Source of the DNA: Rhizobium viscosum
GTDB lineage: Bacteria > Pseudomonadota > Alphaproteobacteria > Rhizobiales > Rhizobiaceae
Assembly: GCF_014873945.1 (NCBI RefSeq)
Contig: NZ_JADBEC010000002.1
Location: forward strand, 744,001-808,000
Reading direction: 5' to 3'
DNA: 64,000 nt
Translations under genes and position numbers: made by a program
Shown: one piece after another, positions 52,365-61,626 of the stretch
Layout of the letters: the number at the start of each line of letters is the position of its first letter
Position numbering within the stretch: the first letter of the stretch is position 1
The notes under the pieces: model-generated
What the model saw: the letters and a program-made list of their open reading frames with translations, nothing else
Database searches by the model: none
What the model was told of the DNA's origin: nothing

Positions 52365-53530
52365 GCCAGGCCGCACCCTTCGCAGTTCGTTTCGATCCGA
52401 CAAACCAAGAGCTGGTTTTGTCTGGCAAGATACGGCCAGAAGGTGCCGCAGAAATTGCCGATGCCCTGTCGCTGATGCAGCAAAGCCTGGAAAGGTACAG
52501 CGGGGTCGTCTACCTCAATGTCAAACGTCTGACGCATATCAACATGACGGCCTTTTCCGCCCTGGCCGATATCCTCGCGGAAAGCTGCCGGACGAGACCG
52601 GAACGGAAGATCGTAATTTTGACCTCGAGCGTGATGGCGTGGTCGACTCCGGTTTTTGAAAAGCTAGCCAAACACTACCCCAACCTGACGGTGGAAGTTT
52701 ACGACTCTGCATTTTATCCGGGTCAGAGCTTTGTGGAAGACGAGGCGTTCATTCCCATTCTCCGTACTCAGACTAAGATGACATGGAGGCACGAGAGAGA
52801 ACTATTGCCTCGTCACGGTCTCCGTAGCGGTCTTGTCGTTGCGGACATCTGCTGCGGGATTGGTGATTTCGCAGCCTTGGTCCAACGGGAGTTTAAGCCG
52901 TCCCGCCTCGTCGCCCTGGACCACTCGGTGCGCAGCCTGGACTATGCTCGCAGAGTGGCTGCGGATTTCGATTTGAAGGAAATCGAATACACTTACGGCG
53001 ATGCATCGCAGATGCTGCTGCGAGACAATCAATTCGACTTTGTGACGTGCCGGCATTCCCTCCAGATTTTCGACCGTCCCGAGATGCTGCTGCGGGAGCT
53101 CTACCGTATCTGCAAGCCCGGCGGCCGGGTCTACATTACAAACGAGAAAAACTCGCATTGCCTGGGCGAGCCACATGCGGAAACGATCAAGTGGACGTAT
53201 GAAGAAGTCGCCAAATTGTTCAGGCACTTCGACATGGACGTCGAGATGGGACCGAAAAGCCGTCACCTGCTCGCTGACGCGGGCTTTGATGCGATCAAGG
53301 TCGATACTTTTATGGTAACAAACCTTGACGGCGATCCCCAAGACTTCGCCGACATCATCGAAGCCTGGGAAAACGTCTACGCGGGGCAAATGGCAGTCCG
53401 ACGAGGTGACACACCGGAGTTCATTCGTAGGTTCAGGCAGGGATTTAAAGACCACGTTTTCGCGGCCCTTCATCCGAAGGGTTATGCGGGCTGGCCAATT
53501 TGGGCGGCGTCCGGCCGAAAGCCGCTATGA
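52361..53530 (+). CDS. STAS-like domain fused to SAM methyltransferase
   Basis: A 389-residue fusion. Residues 1-125 are a STAS/slr1659-like domain (VVYLNVKRLTHINMTAFSAL), with Ser/Thr residues near where such domains are phosphorylated. Residues 145-330 are a class-I methyltransferase: motif I VVADICCGIGDFA, then ALDHSVRSLDYARR, DFVTCRHSLQIF and ELYRICKPGGRVYITNEKN. The methyl acceptor is unknown. The start overlaps the preceding gene and the stop overlaps the phosphatase start, so production is balanced with its likely kinase and phosphatase. Confidence 0.82.
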   Translation: MSQAAPFAVRFDPTNQELVLSGKIRPEGAAEIADALSLMQQSLERYSGVVYLNVKRLTHINMTAFSALADILAESCRTRPERKIVILTSSVMAWSTPVFEKLAKHYPNLTVEVYDSAFYPGQSFVEDEAFIPILRTQTKMTWRHERELLPRHGLRSGLVVADICCGIGDFAALVQREFKPSRLVALDHSVRSLDYARRVAADFDLKEIEYTYGDASQMLLRDNQFDFVTCRHSLQIFDRPEMLLRELYRICKPGGRVYITNEKNSHCLGEPHAETIKWTYEEVAKLFRHFDMDVEMGPKSRHLLADAGFDAIKVDTFMVTNLDGDPQDFADIIEAWENVYAGQMAVRRGDTPEFIRRFRQGFKDHVFAALHPKGYAGWPIWAASGRKPL

Positions 53531-55887
53531 TGGACAGGATATCTTTGAAAAGATCGATAAAGCTGGGTTCATTCCGCGCAAAATTCATCTTGGTTGTCGG
53601 CGGAGCGGTCCTCTTTGATCTGCTGGTGAGCGGAGGATTGGCACTCTGGAACGTCCAACGGCTGTCACGCGACGCGACGCTGGAAGTCGGGCAAGGCCTT
53701 GAGGCAGCAAGCCAGGACTATATCCGGACATATGCTGACTCCACCGCTGCCCAGGTCAGTTTGTTGCTACGGCAGGTTCACAACGATGTTGGCACGCTGG
53801 CAGGCGTGCTTCAGGCACAAATCGACGATCCCGAGCGCAATTTAGACGTCGGTGCGGCGATCGCTCGAACCTCTCCCGACAGCGTCCGCCTCGTTTATGA
53901 CCAGAAGGGGAACTGGTCTCAAAACGTTCCGGGCTCTGTCTCCGTGGTGAGCGTTTGGGGCTACCTACTGAAACCTGATCATAGCCCAAGACCTGACGTC
54001 GAGGCGGACATTCAGACGAGCGCGGTTCTGGACCTCGTAGCGCCGAGTTTGCTGCAGCACGGTTCTTCCAAGCTCCAGATGTATTACATTGGCTCGAAAG
54101 AACGGCCGATTTTCAGAACTGCACCTTATACGGATCAGGCCCAGACCTTCGACCGCCTTTATCCCGGTCACAACGATGCAAATTTCTGGAACTTCTTTTT
54201 TCCCGGGCTCTACGAGTCTTGGCAGAGCTGGGCGGCCAATATGAATTCGCGGCCGGTGGCAGACGATATCACGCAGACAGCTCCCTATACCGATGCGATT
54301 ACCGGGAAACTCATCGTGAGTTTCTTTCATCCCCTGTGGACAGCCGACAGGAGGGACGTCGCCGGCGCGGCTGGCGCGGACATCACGCTCGATCAACTCG
54401 CAGAGACTGTTGAAAATGTTAAAGTGGCCCAATCCGGGTTTGGCTTCCTCGCGATGTCAGACGGAAACGTCGTCGCGATCAACCGCACAGGTGAAGAGAC
54501 TCTCGGCCTGCGGTCCGCGAGCGATACGAGCGGAACAGGCGTGACCGGACTGGAACGGTCGTTGAAGGGAAGCTCCCAGCCCGAAATTGCGAAAATGGCG
54601 CTGGACCGCGAACAGGGCATCCAACACCTGTTGTTGGAACGAAACGGGCAAAAAGTTCCATACATCGTAATCGTGAAGAAACTGCCTGCGACCAATCTCT
54701 GGTCCAGCGGCCCGGTCCGACAGGAGGCGATGTCCCTCGTACTGGCCGTACCCGAACGGGAAATCGATGCCTCCCTATACGCTGCACAAGCCAAGATTTC
54801 CGAAGCCACGAACCGCATCGTGCTCTATCAGATTCTGGCAATCGCAATGTCGCTGGCGATCGTGACGATCGCCGTGCTTGCCGCCTCGAAGCGAATAACG
54901 AGTGGCATCAGTGCCCTAGCAAATGCCGCGAGAAGGATCCAGACAAAGGATTACTCGGTGCGGGTTGCCATCGCCAGCAAAGACGAAGTTGGCGAGGCCG
55001 GAGAAGCATTCAACAGGATGGCCGAAGAGATCAGCTTCCACACGGAAAATCTCGAGCAACTCGTTGAAGAGCGAACCGCCCAGATCGAAGACGCAAAGGA
55101 AGAAATCTCGACGTTGAACGCGCAGCTTCAGCGAGAAAATCGACGGCTTGGGACAGAACTGGCCGTCGCCGAGAGAATCCAGTTGATGGTGCTGCCATTG
55201 CATCAGGAACTTGACGAACTGCAGGCGCTGGAAATAGCGGCGTACATGAGACCCGCCGAGGAGGTCGGCGGCGACTATTACGATGTCCTGAAAAGCGGCA
55301 ATCGTTTGAAAATCGGCATTGGCGACGTCGCCGGGCACGGGCTTGAAAGCGGAGTGTTGATGTTGATGGTTCAGTCGGTCGCCCGCGCACTGCAGGAGGC
55401 AGGCAATGTCGATGCGGTCAAATTTCTCACTGACCTGAATAGCGCCCTTTTCAAGAATATCGTGAGAACCAAGATCGACAAGCACCTCACTTTGGCATTC
55501 CTTGACTACGACGGAAAAGAAATGATCCTGTCTGGCCAGCACGAAGAGGTGATCGTAATACGGACGAACGGCGAGATCGAACGTATCGATACTATGGATT
55601 TGGGAATACCGATCGGACTGCAGGCCGATATTTCCCAATTCATCAGGACCCGCAGGATAGCGTTCGAGCAGGGCGACCTCATTCTTCTCCACACGGACGG
55701 CGTGACGGAAGCCGAGAACGACGCCGGAGAACTGTTTGGCATCGACCGTCTGTGCGTCGAGGCACTTCGCACAAAGAACGAAAGTGCCGACAAAGTCGTC
55801 TCCGAAATCGTTGCGGCATTAATGCATTTTATCGGGTCACAAAAGATCCATGACGACATCACGCTTCTCGCGGTACGACATAGGTGA
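53527..55887 (+). CDS. Membrane PP2C phosphatase with HAMP domain (SiaA/RsbU-like)
   Basis: A 786-residue sensor phosphatase. An N-terminal transmembrane segment (about residues 20-42), a large periplasmic sensing domain (about 45-415), a second transmembrane segment (about 425-450), a HAMP domain, a coiled coil (about 500-550) and a C-terminal SpoIIE/PP2C domain follow in order. Metal-binding residues lie in EEVGGDYYDV, GIGDVAGHGLESGVLM, LLHTDGVTEAEND and HDDITLLAVR. It should dephosphorylate a STAS partner in response to an outside signal, as SiaA does. ATG codons at 53527 and 53530 both fit; the stop of the fusion gene overlaps. Confidence 0.88.
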   Translation: MMDRISLKRSIKLGSFRAKFILVVGGAVLFDLLVSGGLALWNVQRLSRDATLEVGQGLEAASQDYIRTYADSTAAQVSLLLRQVHNDVGTLAGVLQAQIDDPERNLDVGAAIARTSPDSVRLVYDQKGNWSQNVPGSVSVVSVWGYLLKPDHSPRPDVEADIQTSAVLDLVAPSLLQHGSSKLQMYYIGSKERPIFRTAPYTDQAQTFDRLYPGHNDANFWNFFFPGLYESWQSWAANMNSRPVADDITQTAPYTDAITGKLIVSFFHPLWTADRRDVAGAAGADITLDQLAETVENVKVAQSGFGFLAMSDGNVVAINRTGEETLGLRSASDTSGTGVTGLERSLKGSSQPEIAKMALDREQGIQHLLLERNGQKVPYIVIVKKLPATNLWSSGPVRQEAMSLVLAVPEREIDASLYAAQAKISEATNRIVLYQILAIAMSLAIVTIAVLAASKRITSGISALANAARRIQTKDYSVRVAIASKDEVGEAGEAFNRMAEEISFHTENLEQLVEERTAQIEDAKEEISTLNAQLQRENRRLGTELAVAERIQLMVLPLHQELDELQALEIAAYMRPAEEVGGDYYDVLKSGNRLKIGIGDVAGHGLESGVLMLMVQSVARALQEAGNVDAVKFLTDLNSALFKNIVRTKIDKHLTLAFLDYDGKEMILSGQHEEVIVIRTNGEIERIDTMDLGIPIGLQADISQFIRTRRIAFEQGDLILLHTDGVTEAENDAGELFGIDRLCVEALRTKNESADKVVSEIVAALMHFIGSQKIHDDITLLAVRHR

Positions 55888-55890
55888 CGC

Positions 55891-56451
55891 ATGACACCAA
55901 CGTTATATGGGATCGAAGCTCTGGCAAGTGAGAACCTGGATGCGAGCACACGTCTGACATTGCGCGATGGACCACTTCAACTCGGCTGGAAACATTCGGG
56001 GATGACTTCGGACTTCCTCGCAGAAGTAATGTCACTTCCGTATTCCCGCTCAACGAGAGACTACACGCAAGCGCATCACGACATCGGATATCTCAGCAAT
56101 GAGCTCATCGAAAATGCCGTCAAATTTCGACAGCCCGGAGAAATCCTCATCGAAGTCGGGATATCGGGCGGATGCTTTTTCATGAGGATAACGAACAGCA
56201 TCGATAGCGCATCGTTATCTCGTTTGCAGCAGTTGCTGCACCGACTTCGGTCGAAAGAACCCGGCGAGCTTCTTCTCGAACGGATCGAAAGCAATGCAAT
56301 ATCGGAAGGGAGCGGGTCCGGTTTGGGATTGCTCACCCTCCTAAGCGATTACGATGCAAAAATGGCATGGGCATTCGAAGAAGCCGACGACGACCATTTC
56401 AAACTGACAACGACTGCATTGGTGGCGTTGCCGCCTTCCTCCAAGCTGTGA
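55891..56451 (+). CDS. slr1658-like GHKL kinase-fold regulator
   Basis: A 186-residue protein with a recognisable GHKL ATPase core: HHDIGYLSNELIENAVKFR is the N-box and SGSGLGLLTLLSDY the glycine-rich lid. Proteins of this sort act as anti-sigma-like Ser/Thr kinases that phosphorylate STAS partners. It lies three bases after the phosphatase stop and is followed eight bases later by a STAS-like gene, giving a kinase-substrate pair opposed by the phosphatase. Confidence 0.82.
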   Translation: MTPTLYGIEALASENLDASTRLTLRDGPLQLGWKHSGMTSDFLAEVMSLPYSRSTRDYTQAHHDIGYLSNELIENAVKFRQPGEILIEVGISGGCFFMRITNSIDSASLSRLQQLLHRLRSKEPGELLLERIESNAISEGSGSGLGLLTLLSDYDAKMAWAFEEADDDHFKLTTTALVALPPSSKL

Positions 56452-56458
56452 GCGAACA

Positions 56459-56797
56459 ATGGAAATCAGCGACGAAAATTTCCGCGTATGGACAGAAAAC
56501 ACCGAGGTATATTTCGACGGTATATTTCGGCTCGCAGGGCCCGACGCCTACGCCCCCATTCATTCGATGATAGTGGGGTTGCTCCATGAAGGACACAAAC
56601 AAGTAACGTTCAATTTGACGGGTCTCGAGTTCCTCAACTCCTCCGGCATAAACCTACTTGCCAAACTGACAATCGAGGCCAGGAAAATGGGTGAACTCCA
56701 GCTCATTGTGAAAGGCACCAACCAATATCCCTGGCAGGCAAAATCGCTTCCGAATCTGAAAAAATTGCACCCGCTGCTTGATTTGCGCCTAGCGTAG
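56459..56797 (+). CDS. slr1659-like STAS-type regulator
   Basis: A 112-residue protein with a STAS-like pattern: HKQVTFNLTGLEFLNSSGINLLAKLTIEARKMGELQLIVKG. The NSSGI segment is where the phosphorylated Ser lies in STAS proteins such as anti-sigma antagonists. It is the last gene of the module and the probable output or switch protein controlled by the adjacent kinase-like protein and the PP2C phosphatase. Confidence 0.82.
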   Translation: MEISDENFRVWTENTEVYFDGIFRLAGPDAYAPIHSMIVGLLHEGHKQVTFNLTGLEFLNSSGINLLAKLTIEARKMGELQLIVKGTNQYPWQAKSLPNLKKLHPLLDLRLA

Positions 56798-56844
56798 CAA
56801 TTCGGTGCCGGGCGTTCCCTCAGCGAGAGAAGCAAGCGCCTAAC

Positions 56845-58236
56845 TTAACTTACCCCATTGAGAACGACCATCTTGTCATCGGCCATCTCCTGCATCGTCC
56901 AAGGGATACCGCCCACGCCGTAACCGGACTGGCGGCGACCTGCGAACGGCATCCAATCCGTCCTGAACGCAGTGTGGTCATTGACGAGAACGGCGGCTGC
57001 ATCCAGACGCTTTGCCGCGCGGAGCGCGACGGCGATATCCGAGGAAAATACGCTCGCCTGAAAAGCATAAGGCAGCGAGTTGGCACTCTCAATCGCATCG
57101 TCGAGGTTTCGGTAGCCGTAGACGCAGGTCAGCGGGCCGAAGACTTCGAGTTGAGAGACCTTTGCGTCCGCCGGCGGATTGAGCAGGACCGACGGCAGCA
57201 GCGTCGTTTCCGACAGGCGCCCGCCTCCGAGCTGTCTTGCTCCCGCATCGACTGCTTCCCGGATCCAGTTCGATACTCGCTCCGTTTCGCGCGGCAGGAT
57301 TAGTGGCCCCACCTCGGTTTGCTTGAGGGCCGGATCGCCGACCTGAAGGGCCGCAACCCTGGCGCCAAGGTTCTCGGTGAACGACTCCAGGATATCTTCG
57401 TGCACGAATATCCGCTGGACCGATACACAGACCTGGCCTGCATGATAATAGCCACCTTTGACGATGGGACTGACGACCGCGGCCACATCCACACTTCGAT
57501 CGACGATAACAGGTGCAGCACCCCCATGTTCAAGCGCGCACCTCGTGCCTGGCGGCAGCTTGCTCTTGAGATACCAGCCGACTTTCGCAGATCCGATGAA
57601 GCTTAAAAACGCGACGCGGGTATCGGTCGAAAACGATTCAGCAAGCGTGTTGTCATCGGTGACGAAGGTCTGGCACCAGCGTTCGTCCAGGCCGGCCTCC
57701 CAAAGCAACTTCACGATTTCGACGCACGATATGGGCGTCGTTGCCGCAGGCTTTACAATGACGGGGCAGCCTACGGCGATCGCAGGCGCGATTTGATGGA
57801 CAATGAGATTGAGAGGATGGTTGAATGCCGAGATCGCCGCGACAACACCGATCGGCTCTTTCGTTGTGAACGCCAGGCGGTTCAGGCTCGCGGCAGTCAA
57901 CCCCATCGGGATTTCCTTGCCGGCGAAGTTGCGGATTTCATCGGCGGCGTTGACCAACCCGTCGATTGCGCGTGTGACTTCGACGATGGCGTCCGCCAGA
58001 GGCTTGCCGCCTTCCCGCGCAATCATCATCGCGAAACGGTCCCTGTTGTCGTGCAGCAGTTCCGACGTCTTTCTCAAGATCGCCATGCGCTGATACGCAG
58101 GCAACCAGCCGTCGCGATCGGCAAAGGCTTTCGCGGCAATATCCAGCTTGCGATCAAGTGCGGCGGCGTCATCGGCCGGCAGCTCGGTGATGAACGCTCG
58201 ATCAAACGCCTGATAGACCTTTAAGCTAAGCGACAT
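56845..58236 (-). CDS. Aldehyde dehydrogenase family protein
   Basis: A 463-residue NAD(P)-dependent aldehyde dehydrogenase resembling phosphonoacetaldehyde, lactaldehyde and non-phosphorylating glyceraldehyde-3-phosphate dehydrogenases. The NAD region AAISAFNHPLNL, the Glu in ALEHGGAAPVIV and the catalytic Cys in GGYYHAGQVCVSVQR are present. GGAGG precedes the ATG. It starts one base after the acetolactate synthase stop, so it is co-transcribed with it. A pathway joining an aldehyde to pyruvate-type chemistry is suggested, but the substrate is unknown. Confidence 0.88.
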   Translation of the reverse strand: MSLSLKVYQAFDRAFITELPADDAAALDRKLDIAAKAFADRDGWLPAYQRMAILRKTSELLHDNRDRFAMMIAREGGKPLADAIVEVTRAIDGLVNAADEIRNFAGKEIPMGLTAASLNRLAFTTKEPIGVVAAISAFNHPLNLIVHQIAPAIAVGCPVIVKPAATTPISCVEIVKLLWEAGLDERWCQTFVTDDNTLAESFSTDTRVAFLSFIGSAKVGWYLKSKLPPGTRCALEHGGAAPVIVDRSVDVAAVVSPIVKGGYYHAGQVCVSVQRIFVHEDILESFTENLGARVAALQVGDPALKQTEVGPLILPRETERVSNWIREAVDAGARQLGGGRLSETTLLPSVLLNPPADAKVSQLEVFGPLTCVYGYRNLDDAIESANSLPYAFQASVFSSDIAVALRAAKRLDAAAVLVNDHTAFRTDWMPFAGRRQSGYGVGGIPWTMQEMADDKMVVLNGVS

Positions 58237-58237
58237 C

Positions 58238-59884
58238 TCATGCCTCCAGAATTGCCGGGAGCCGTTCGCGCAGCTCTTTCACCAGCACACGTTCATTTTC
58301 CGAATAGTCGACGGGGACATTGACCAGATGCACGCCCCCGCCTTTGAACGCATCCTCGAGAACCTGCTTGAACTGACCGATATCATCGACCCTCGTACCT
58401 TTGGCGCCGTAGGATTGCGCATATTTGACGAAGTCCGGATTGCCGAATGTCATTCCGAAGTCCGGAAATTCGTCCACGGCCTGCTTCCAACGGATCATCC
58501 CGTAGGCATCGTCTTCAATCACAAGAACAACAAGGTTCAATTTGAGCCGAACGGCGGTCTCCAGCTCTTGCGAATTCATCATGAAACCGCCGTCGCCGCA
58601 GATCGCCATGACCCGTCGTTCCGGGTAAAGCATCGACGCGATCATTGCCGACGGAAGGCCAGCCCCCATCGTCGCAAGCGCATTGTCGAGAAGCAGCGTA
58701 TTCGCCATCTTGGTGCGATAGTTGCGCGCGAACCATATCTTGTACATGCCGTTGTCGAGAGCGAGAATGCCATCGTGGGGTATGACCTCCCGGATGTCGT
58801 GGACCAGCCTCTGGGGCGTAAACCGTTCCTCGGTCGCCCTGTCCGCAATACGATCCAGAATTCGCTCCCGCAGATGAAGAAGCGCCTGCGCATTCGGCAG
58901 CTTGCCTTCCAGGCGATCGGCGAGCGCCTTGAGTGACGGCCCCATGTCGCCGATGACCTCGGCCTGAGGAAAATAGACTTGCTCGACCGTCGCCGGCTGG
59001 TATCCGACGTGGACAACTTTCGGACCACCCTTGCCCATGATGAATGGAGGCTTTTCGATCGTGTCATGGCCGATCGTGACGATCAGGTCTGCCTGCTCGA
59101 TGGCCTCGTGGACGTAGTCTCGCTCCGAGAGGGCCGCAGTGCCCATATAAAGCTCAGTTCCCCCTGGAACCGTCCCTTTCCCCATCTGGGTCGTGAAATA
59201 GGGGATGCGCGTTCGAATAACGAACTGGGCGATGTCCGACGTGGATCGAGGACGCGAGGCTGCCGCTCCGAACATAAGCAATGGACGCTTGGCCGATGCA
59301 ATCAGCGCAGCCGCACGATCGAGCGCAGCGTCGCTTGCGATCGGCAGTTCAAGCTGATGCGGCGCCACCAGCGCGATGTTTTCACACTCCTCTGCAGCGA
59401 TGTCTTCCGGCAGTTCGAGATGAACTGGACCAGGCCGTTCCTCCTGCGCGATCCTGAACGCCTCCCTCACCAGGGTCGGGATCATCTGCGGCGAAACGAT
59501 CTGGCGCGTGAGCTTGGTCAGCGGCTTCATCGATGCGACGACGTCAACGATCTGGAAGCGAGCCTGCCGCGATGAAAGAATACCCTTTTGGCCGGTGATC
59601 ATCACCATGGGCATTGCGCCGAGAAGAGCATAGGCCGCCCCTGTCGACAGGTTCAGTGCTCCTGGCCCAAGCGTCGTTAGGCATACGCCAGGCCTTCCCG
59701 TCAGCCGTCCGTAGGTCGCTGCCATGAACGCGGCTGCCTGCTCGTGTCGCGTGAGCACGAGCTCGATTGACGATTTGCGGATGGATTCGACGACGTCGAG
59801 GTTTTCTTCGCCTGGAATGCCGAAGATACGCTCCACGCCTTCGTTCTCAAGCGCCGCGATGAGGAGATCAGAGCCTTTGGTCAT
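58238..59884 (-). CDS. Acetolactate synthase-type ThDP enzyme
   Basis: A 548-residue thiamine-diphosphate enzyme with the three domains of the acetolactate synthase large subunit: the N-terminal LTRHEQAAAFMAATYGRLTG containing the catalytic Glu, the middle FAD/cofactor-fold domain, and the C-terminal motif GDGGFMMNSQELETAV with the metal ligands. It resembles catabolic AlsS-like enzymes that work without a small subunit; no small-subunit gene is nearby. It may make acetolactate or another acyloin. It heads a two-gene unit with the aldehyde dehydrogenase. Confidence 0.87.
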   Translation of the reverse strand: MTKGSDLLIAALENEGVERIFGIPGEENLDVVESIRKSSIELVLTRHEQAAAFMAATYGRLTGRPGVCLTTLGPGALNLSTGAAYALLGAMPMVMITGQKGILSSRQARFQIVDVVASMKPLTKLTRQIVSPQMIPTLVREAFRIAQEERPGPVHLELPEDIAAEECENIALVAPHQLELPIASDAALDRAAALIASAKRPLLMFGAAASRPRSTSDIAQFVIRTRIPYFTTQMGKGTVPGGTELYMGTAALSERDYVHEAIEQADLIVTIGHDTIEKPPFIMGKGGPKVVHVGYQPATVEQVYFPQAEVIGDMGPSLKALADRLEGKLPNAQALLHLRERILDRIADRATEERFTPQRLVHDIREVIPHDGILALDNGMYKIWFARNYRTKMANTLLLDNALATMGAGLPSAMIASMLYPERRVMAICGDGGFMMNSQELETAVRLKLNLVVLVIEDDAYGMIRWKQAVDEFPDFGMTFGNPDFVKYAQSYGAKGTRVDDIGQFKQVLEDAFKGGGVHLVNVPVDYSENERVLVKELRERLPAILEA

Positions 59885-60184
59885 TGAAAGTGCCTGTGCT
59901 TTGACGCCGCGATCAAGGCGACGCGATGAGAAACGTCAGACGCAGAACATAGGTCGATTTACAGTCCGAACCAATCGCACCTTAGTGCAGATTTTGCATG
60001 CGAGATATGCTCGCAGAACCTCCCTCGGATTTGGAGCTGCCAGCAAATCAAAATCATTGACGGCGCGCACATTGCCTGCGTGCTGCCTCTCTGTTGCCTC
60101 GTGCAGTTTGTGTTCAGGAAAGAGATTGGTAAAGAATGCCGGCGAGGCACTGGCGAGAGGTTTGGGATTTTAGCTCGGCAGGGT
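59885..60184. other. Intergenic stretch
   Basis: A 300-bp stretch upstream of the acetolactate synthase gene and downstream of the EamA gene, all on the minus strand. It is less GC-rich than its flanks and presumably contains the promoter of the synthase unit. No gene or RNA was recognised. Confidence 0.45.
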
Positions 60185-61015
60185 TCAACTCCCGAGCAGG
60201 ATCGCGCCCGCCGTAACAATAATGCAGGCGAGAATGCGCCTGGTGGTCAAGGTTTCGCCAAGGAACAGCCAGCCGATCAAGACGGCGAATACAACGCTTG
60301 TTTCCCGTAGCGCCGTGATTGGGCCGGCGGGTCCCAGTGAGAAGGCAGCAATCACCACACCGTAGGCGATCATTGCGACCAAGCCGCCTCCGAAGGCCTT
60401 CCATGTGTCCGGCGCTCGAAAATCGACCCGAAGCCGCCGACGCATGCCAATGAACATAACAGGCAGGAGCGTGCCGTAAAGGACGAGTACCCAGGCAGTA
60501 TATGCGCCGCTCTGGCCGGCCCGTCGTACGCCGATGGAGTCGACCGTCGCGTAGGCGGCGATGATCGCTCCTGTCGCAAGAGCGAACAGGATGGACGAAG
60601 TGGAGGGTCTGCCCTTGCCAATGGATAGGCTCATGATCCCGAGGGCAATGAGAATGACACCTGCAATCTGGAAAGGGTCCAGGTAATCGCCAGCGGCGAC
60701 GAACCCGCCGAGCGTCACGAGAAGTGGCACCGTTCCGCGAACAATCGGATAGACCTGCCCAAGTTCCCCATAACGATAGGCCGCGACGAGGAAGACGCTA
60801 TAGCCGACCTGAAGGATGGAAGAGAGAAAGATACAGGACCATGCGGCCGACGGCGGCAGCGGATAAATGAACAGGAACGGAAGCGCGACAGCCGTGCTCG
60901 CAAAGCTCATGACGGTGACGGTCCAGAGCCGATCGCCGCCGCTGCGCAGGAAGGCGTTCCATGTGGCGTGAAGGATCGCCGCGAAAAGCGCCAAGCCGAT
61001 GACGGCGGCGCTCAT
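60185..61015 (-). CDS. EamA/DMT family transporter
   Basis: A 276-residue membrane protein with about ten hydrophobic segments in two related halves, the drug/metabolite (EamA) type. The C-terminal segment PAGPITALRETSVVFAVLIGWLFLGE is typical of the second repeat. It probably exports a small metabolite or toxic compound. Its start overlaps the TetR stop by four bases (ATGA), so it is co-expressed with that repressor and controlled by the palindrome at 61608-61625. Confidence 0.88.
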   Translation of the reverse strand: MSAAVIGLALFAAILHATWNAFLRSGGDRLWTVTVMSFASTAVALPFLFIYPLPPSAAWSCIFLSSILQVGYSVFLVAAYRYGELGQVYPIVRGTVPLLVTLGGFVAAGDYLDPFQIAGVILIALGIMSLSIGKGRPSTSSILFALATGAIIAAYATVDSIGVRRAGQSGAYTAWVLVLYGTLLPVMFIGMRRRLRVDFRAPDTWKAFGGGLVAMIAYGVVIAAFSLGPAGPITALRETSVVFAVLIGWLFLGETLTTRRILACIIVTAGAILLGS

Positions 61016-61593
61016 TGCCGCGCCCTCATCGCCAGCAGATCGGCTGCAACCTTCCGGGCGTTGTCGATCGCCGCTTTTCCCTGGCCCATCTGAGCGAGCA
61101 TCGTTGCCCCCTCGATCAGCATGAACAGGGTCATGGCGATATGCGGCGCTCGACCCTCCGGCACTGATTGCGCCAGGATGTTCCGAATACGATCCTGAAG
61201 ATCACGCTTCTGGCGCATGACTGCCTCGAATACCGCGTGATCCGGCTCGCCGAATTCCGCAAGCGCATGCTGAAACAGGCATCCATGAAAATCCGGACTG
61301 TCGAACCAGCGTTCATGCCAATCGAAAATCGCCGTGATCTTCTCATCTGGCATCATCGCGGTTTCCGAAAGCCGGTCGAGCTGGCGTTTGAACCGATCCG
61401 CCCGCCAGTTCAGAACCTCGACAATCAGGCCGTCCTTGCTGGGAAAATGCCGATACATGGTCATCTTGGCGACTTCGGCCTCGGCAATGATCCGGTCTAT
61501 GCCGGTGGCGTGGAAGCCGTCGCGCTTGAACAGGGTATAGGCGGTTTCAATGATGTGCTGACGTTTCTCGGCGGCGATGGCGCGGGATGACAT
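61012..61593 (-). CDS. TetR/AcrR family repressor
   Basis: A 193-residue repressor. The N-terminal helix-turn-helix segment RQHIIETAYTLFKRDGFHAT followed by GIDRIIAEAEVAKMTMYRHFPSKDGL is classic for TetR, and the C-terminal ligand domain contains LIEGATMLAQMGQGKAA. The start at 61593 leaves the perfect palindrome TGAGACAG-AC-CTGTCTCA immediately upstream, where the protein can block its own promoter. It precedes and overlaps the exporter gene and so probably represses export until an inducer binds. Confidence 0.9.
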   Translation of the reverse strand: MSSRAIAAEKRQHIIETAYTLFKRDGFHATGIDRIIAEAEVAKMTMYRHFPSKDGLIVEVLNWRADRFKRQLDRLSETAMMPDEKITAIFDWHERWFDSPDFHGCLFQHALAEFGEPDHAVFEAVMRQKRDLQDRIRNILAQSVPEGRAPHIAMTLFMLIEGATMLAQMGQGKAAIDNARKVAADLLAMRARQ

Positions 61594-61607
61594 AGCGAGA
61601 TTCCAAA

Positions 61608-61625
61608 TGAGACAGACCTGTCTCA
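61608..61625. promoter_or_regulatory. Operator of the TetR repressor
   Basis: A perfect inverted repeat with 8-bp arms, TGAGACAG and CTGTCTCA, around AC. It sits 15 bp before the TetR start codon. Size, symmetry and position are those of a TetR-type autoregulatory operator. Confidence 0.8.
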
Positions 61626-61626
61626 C

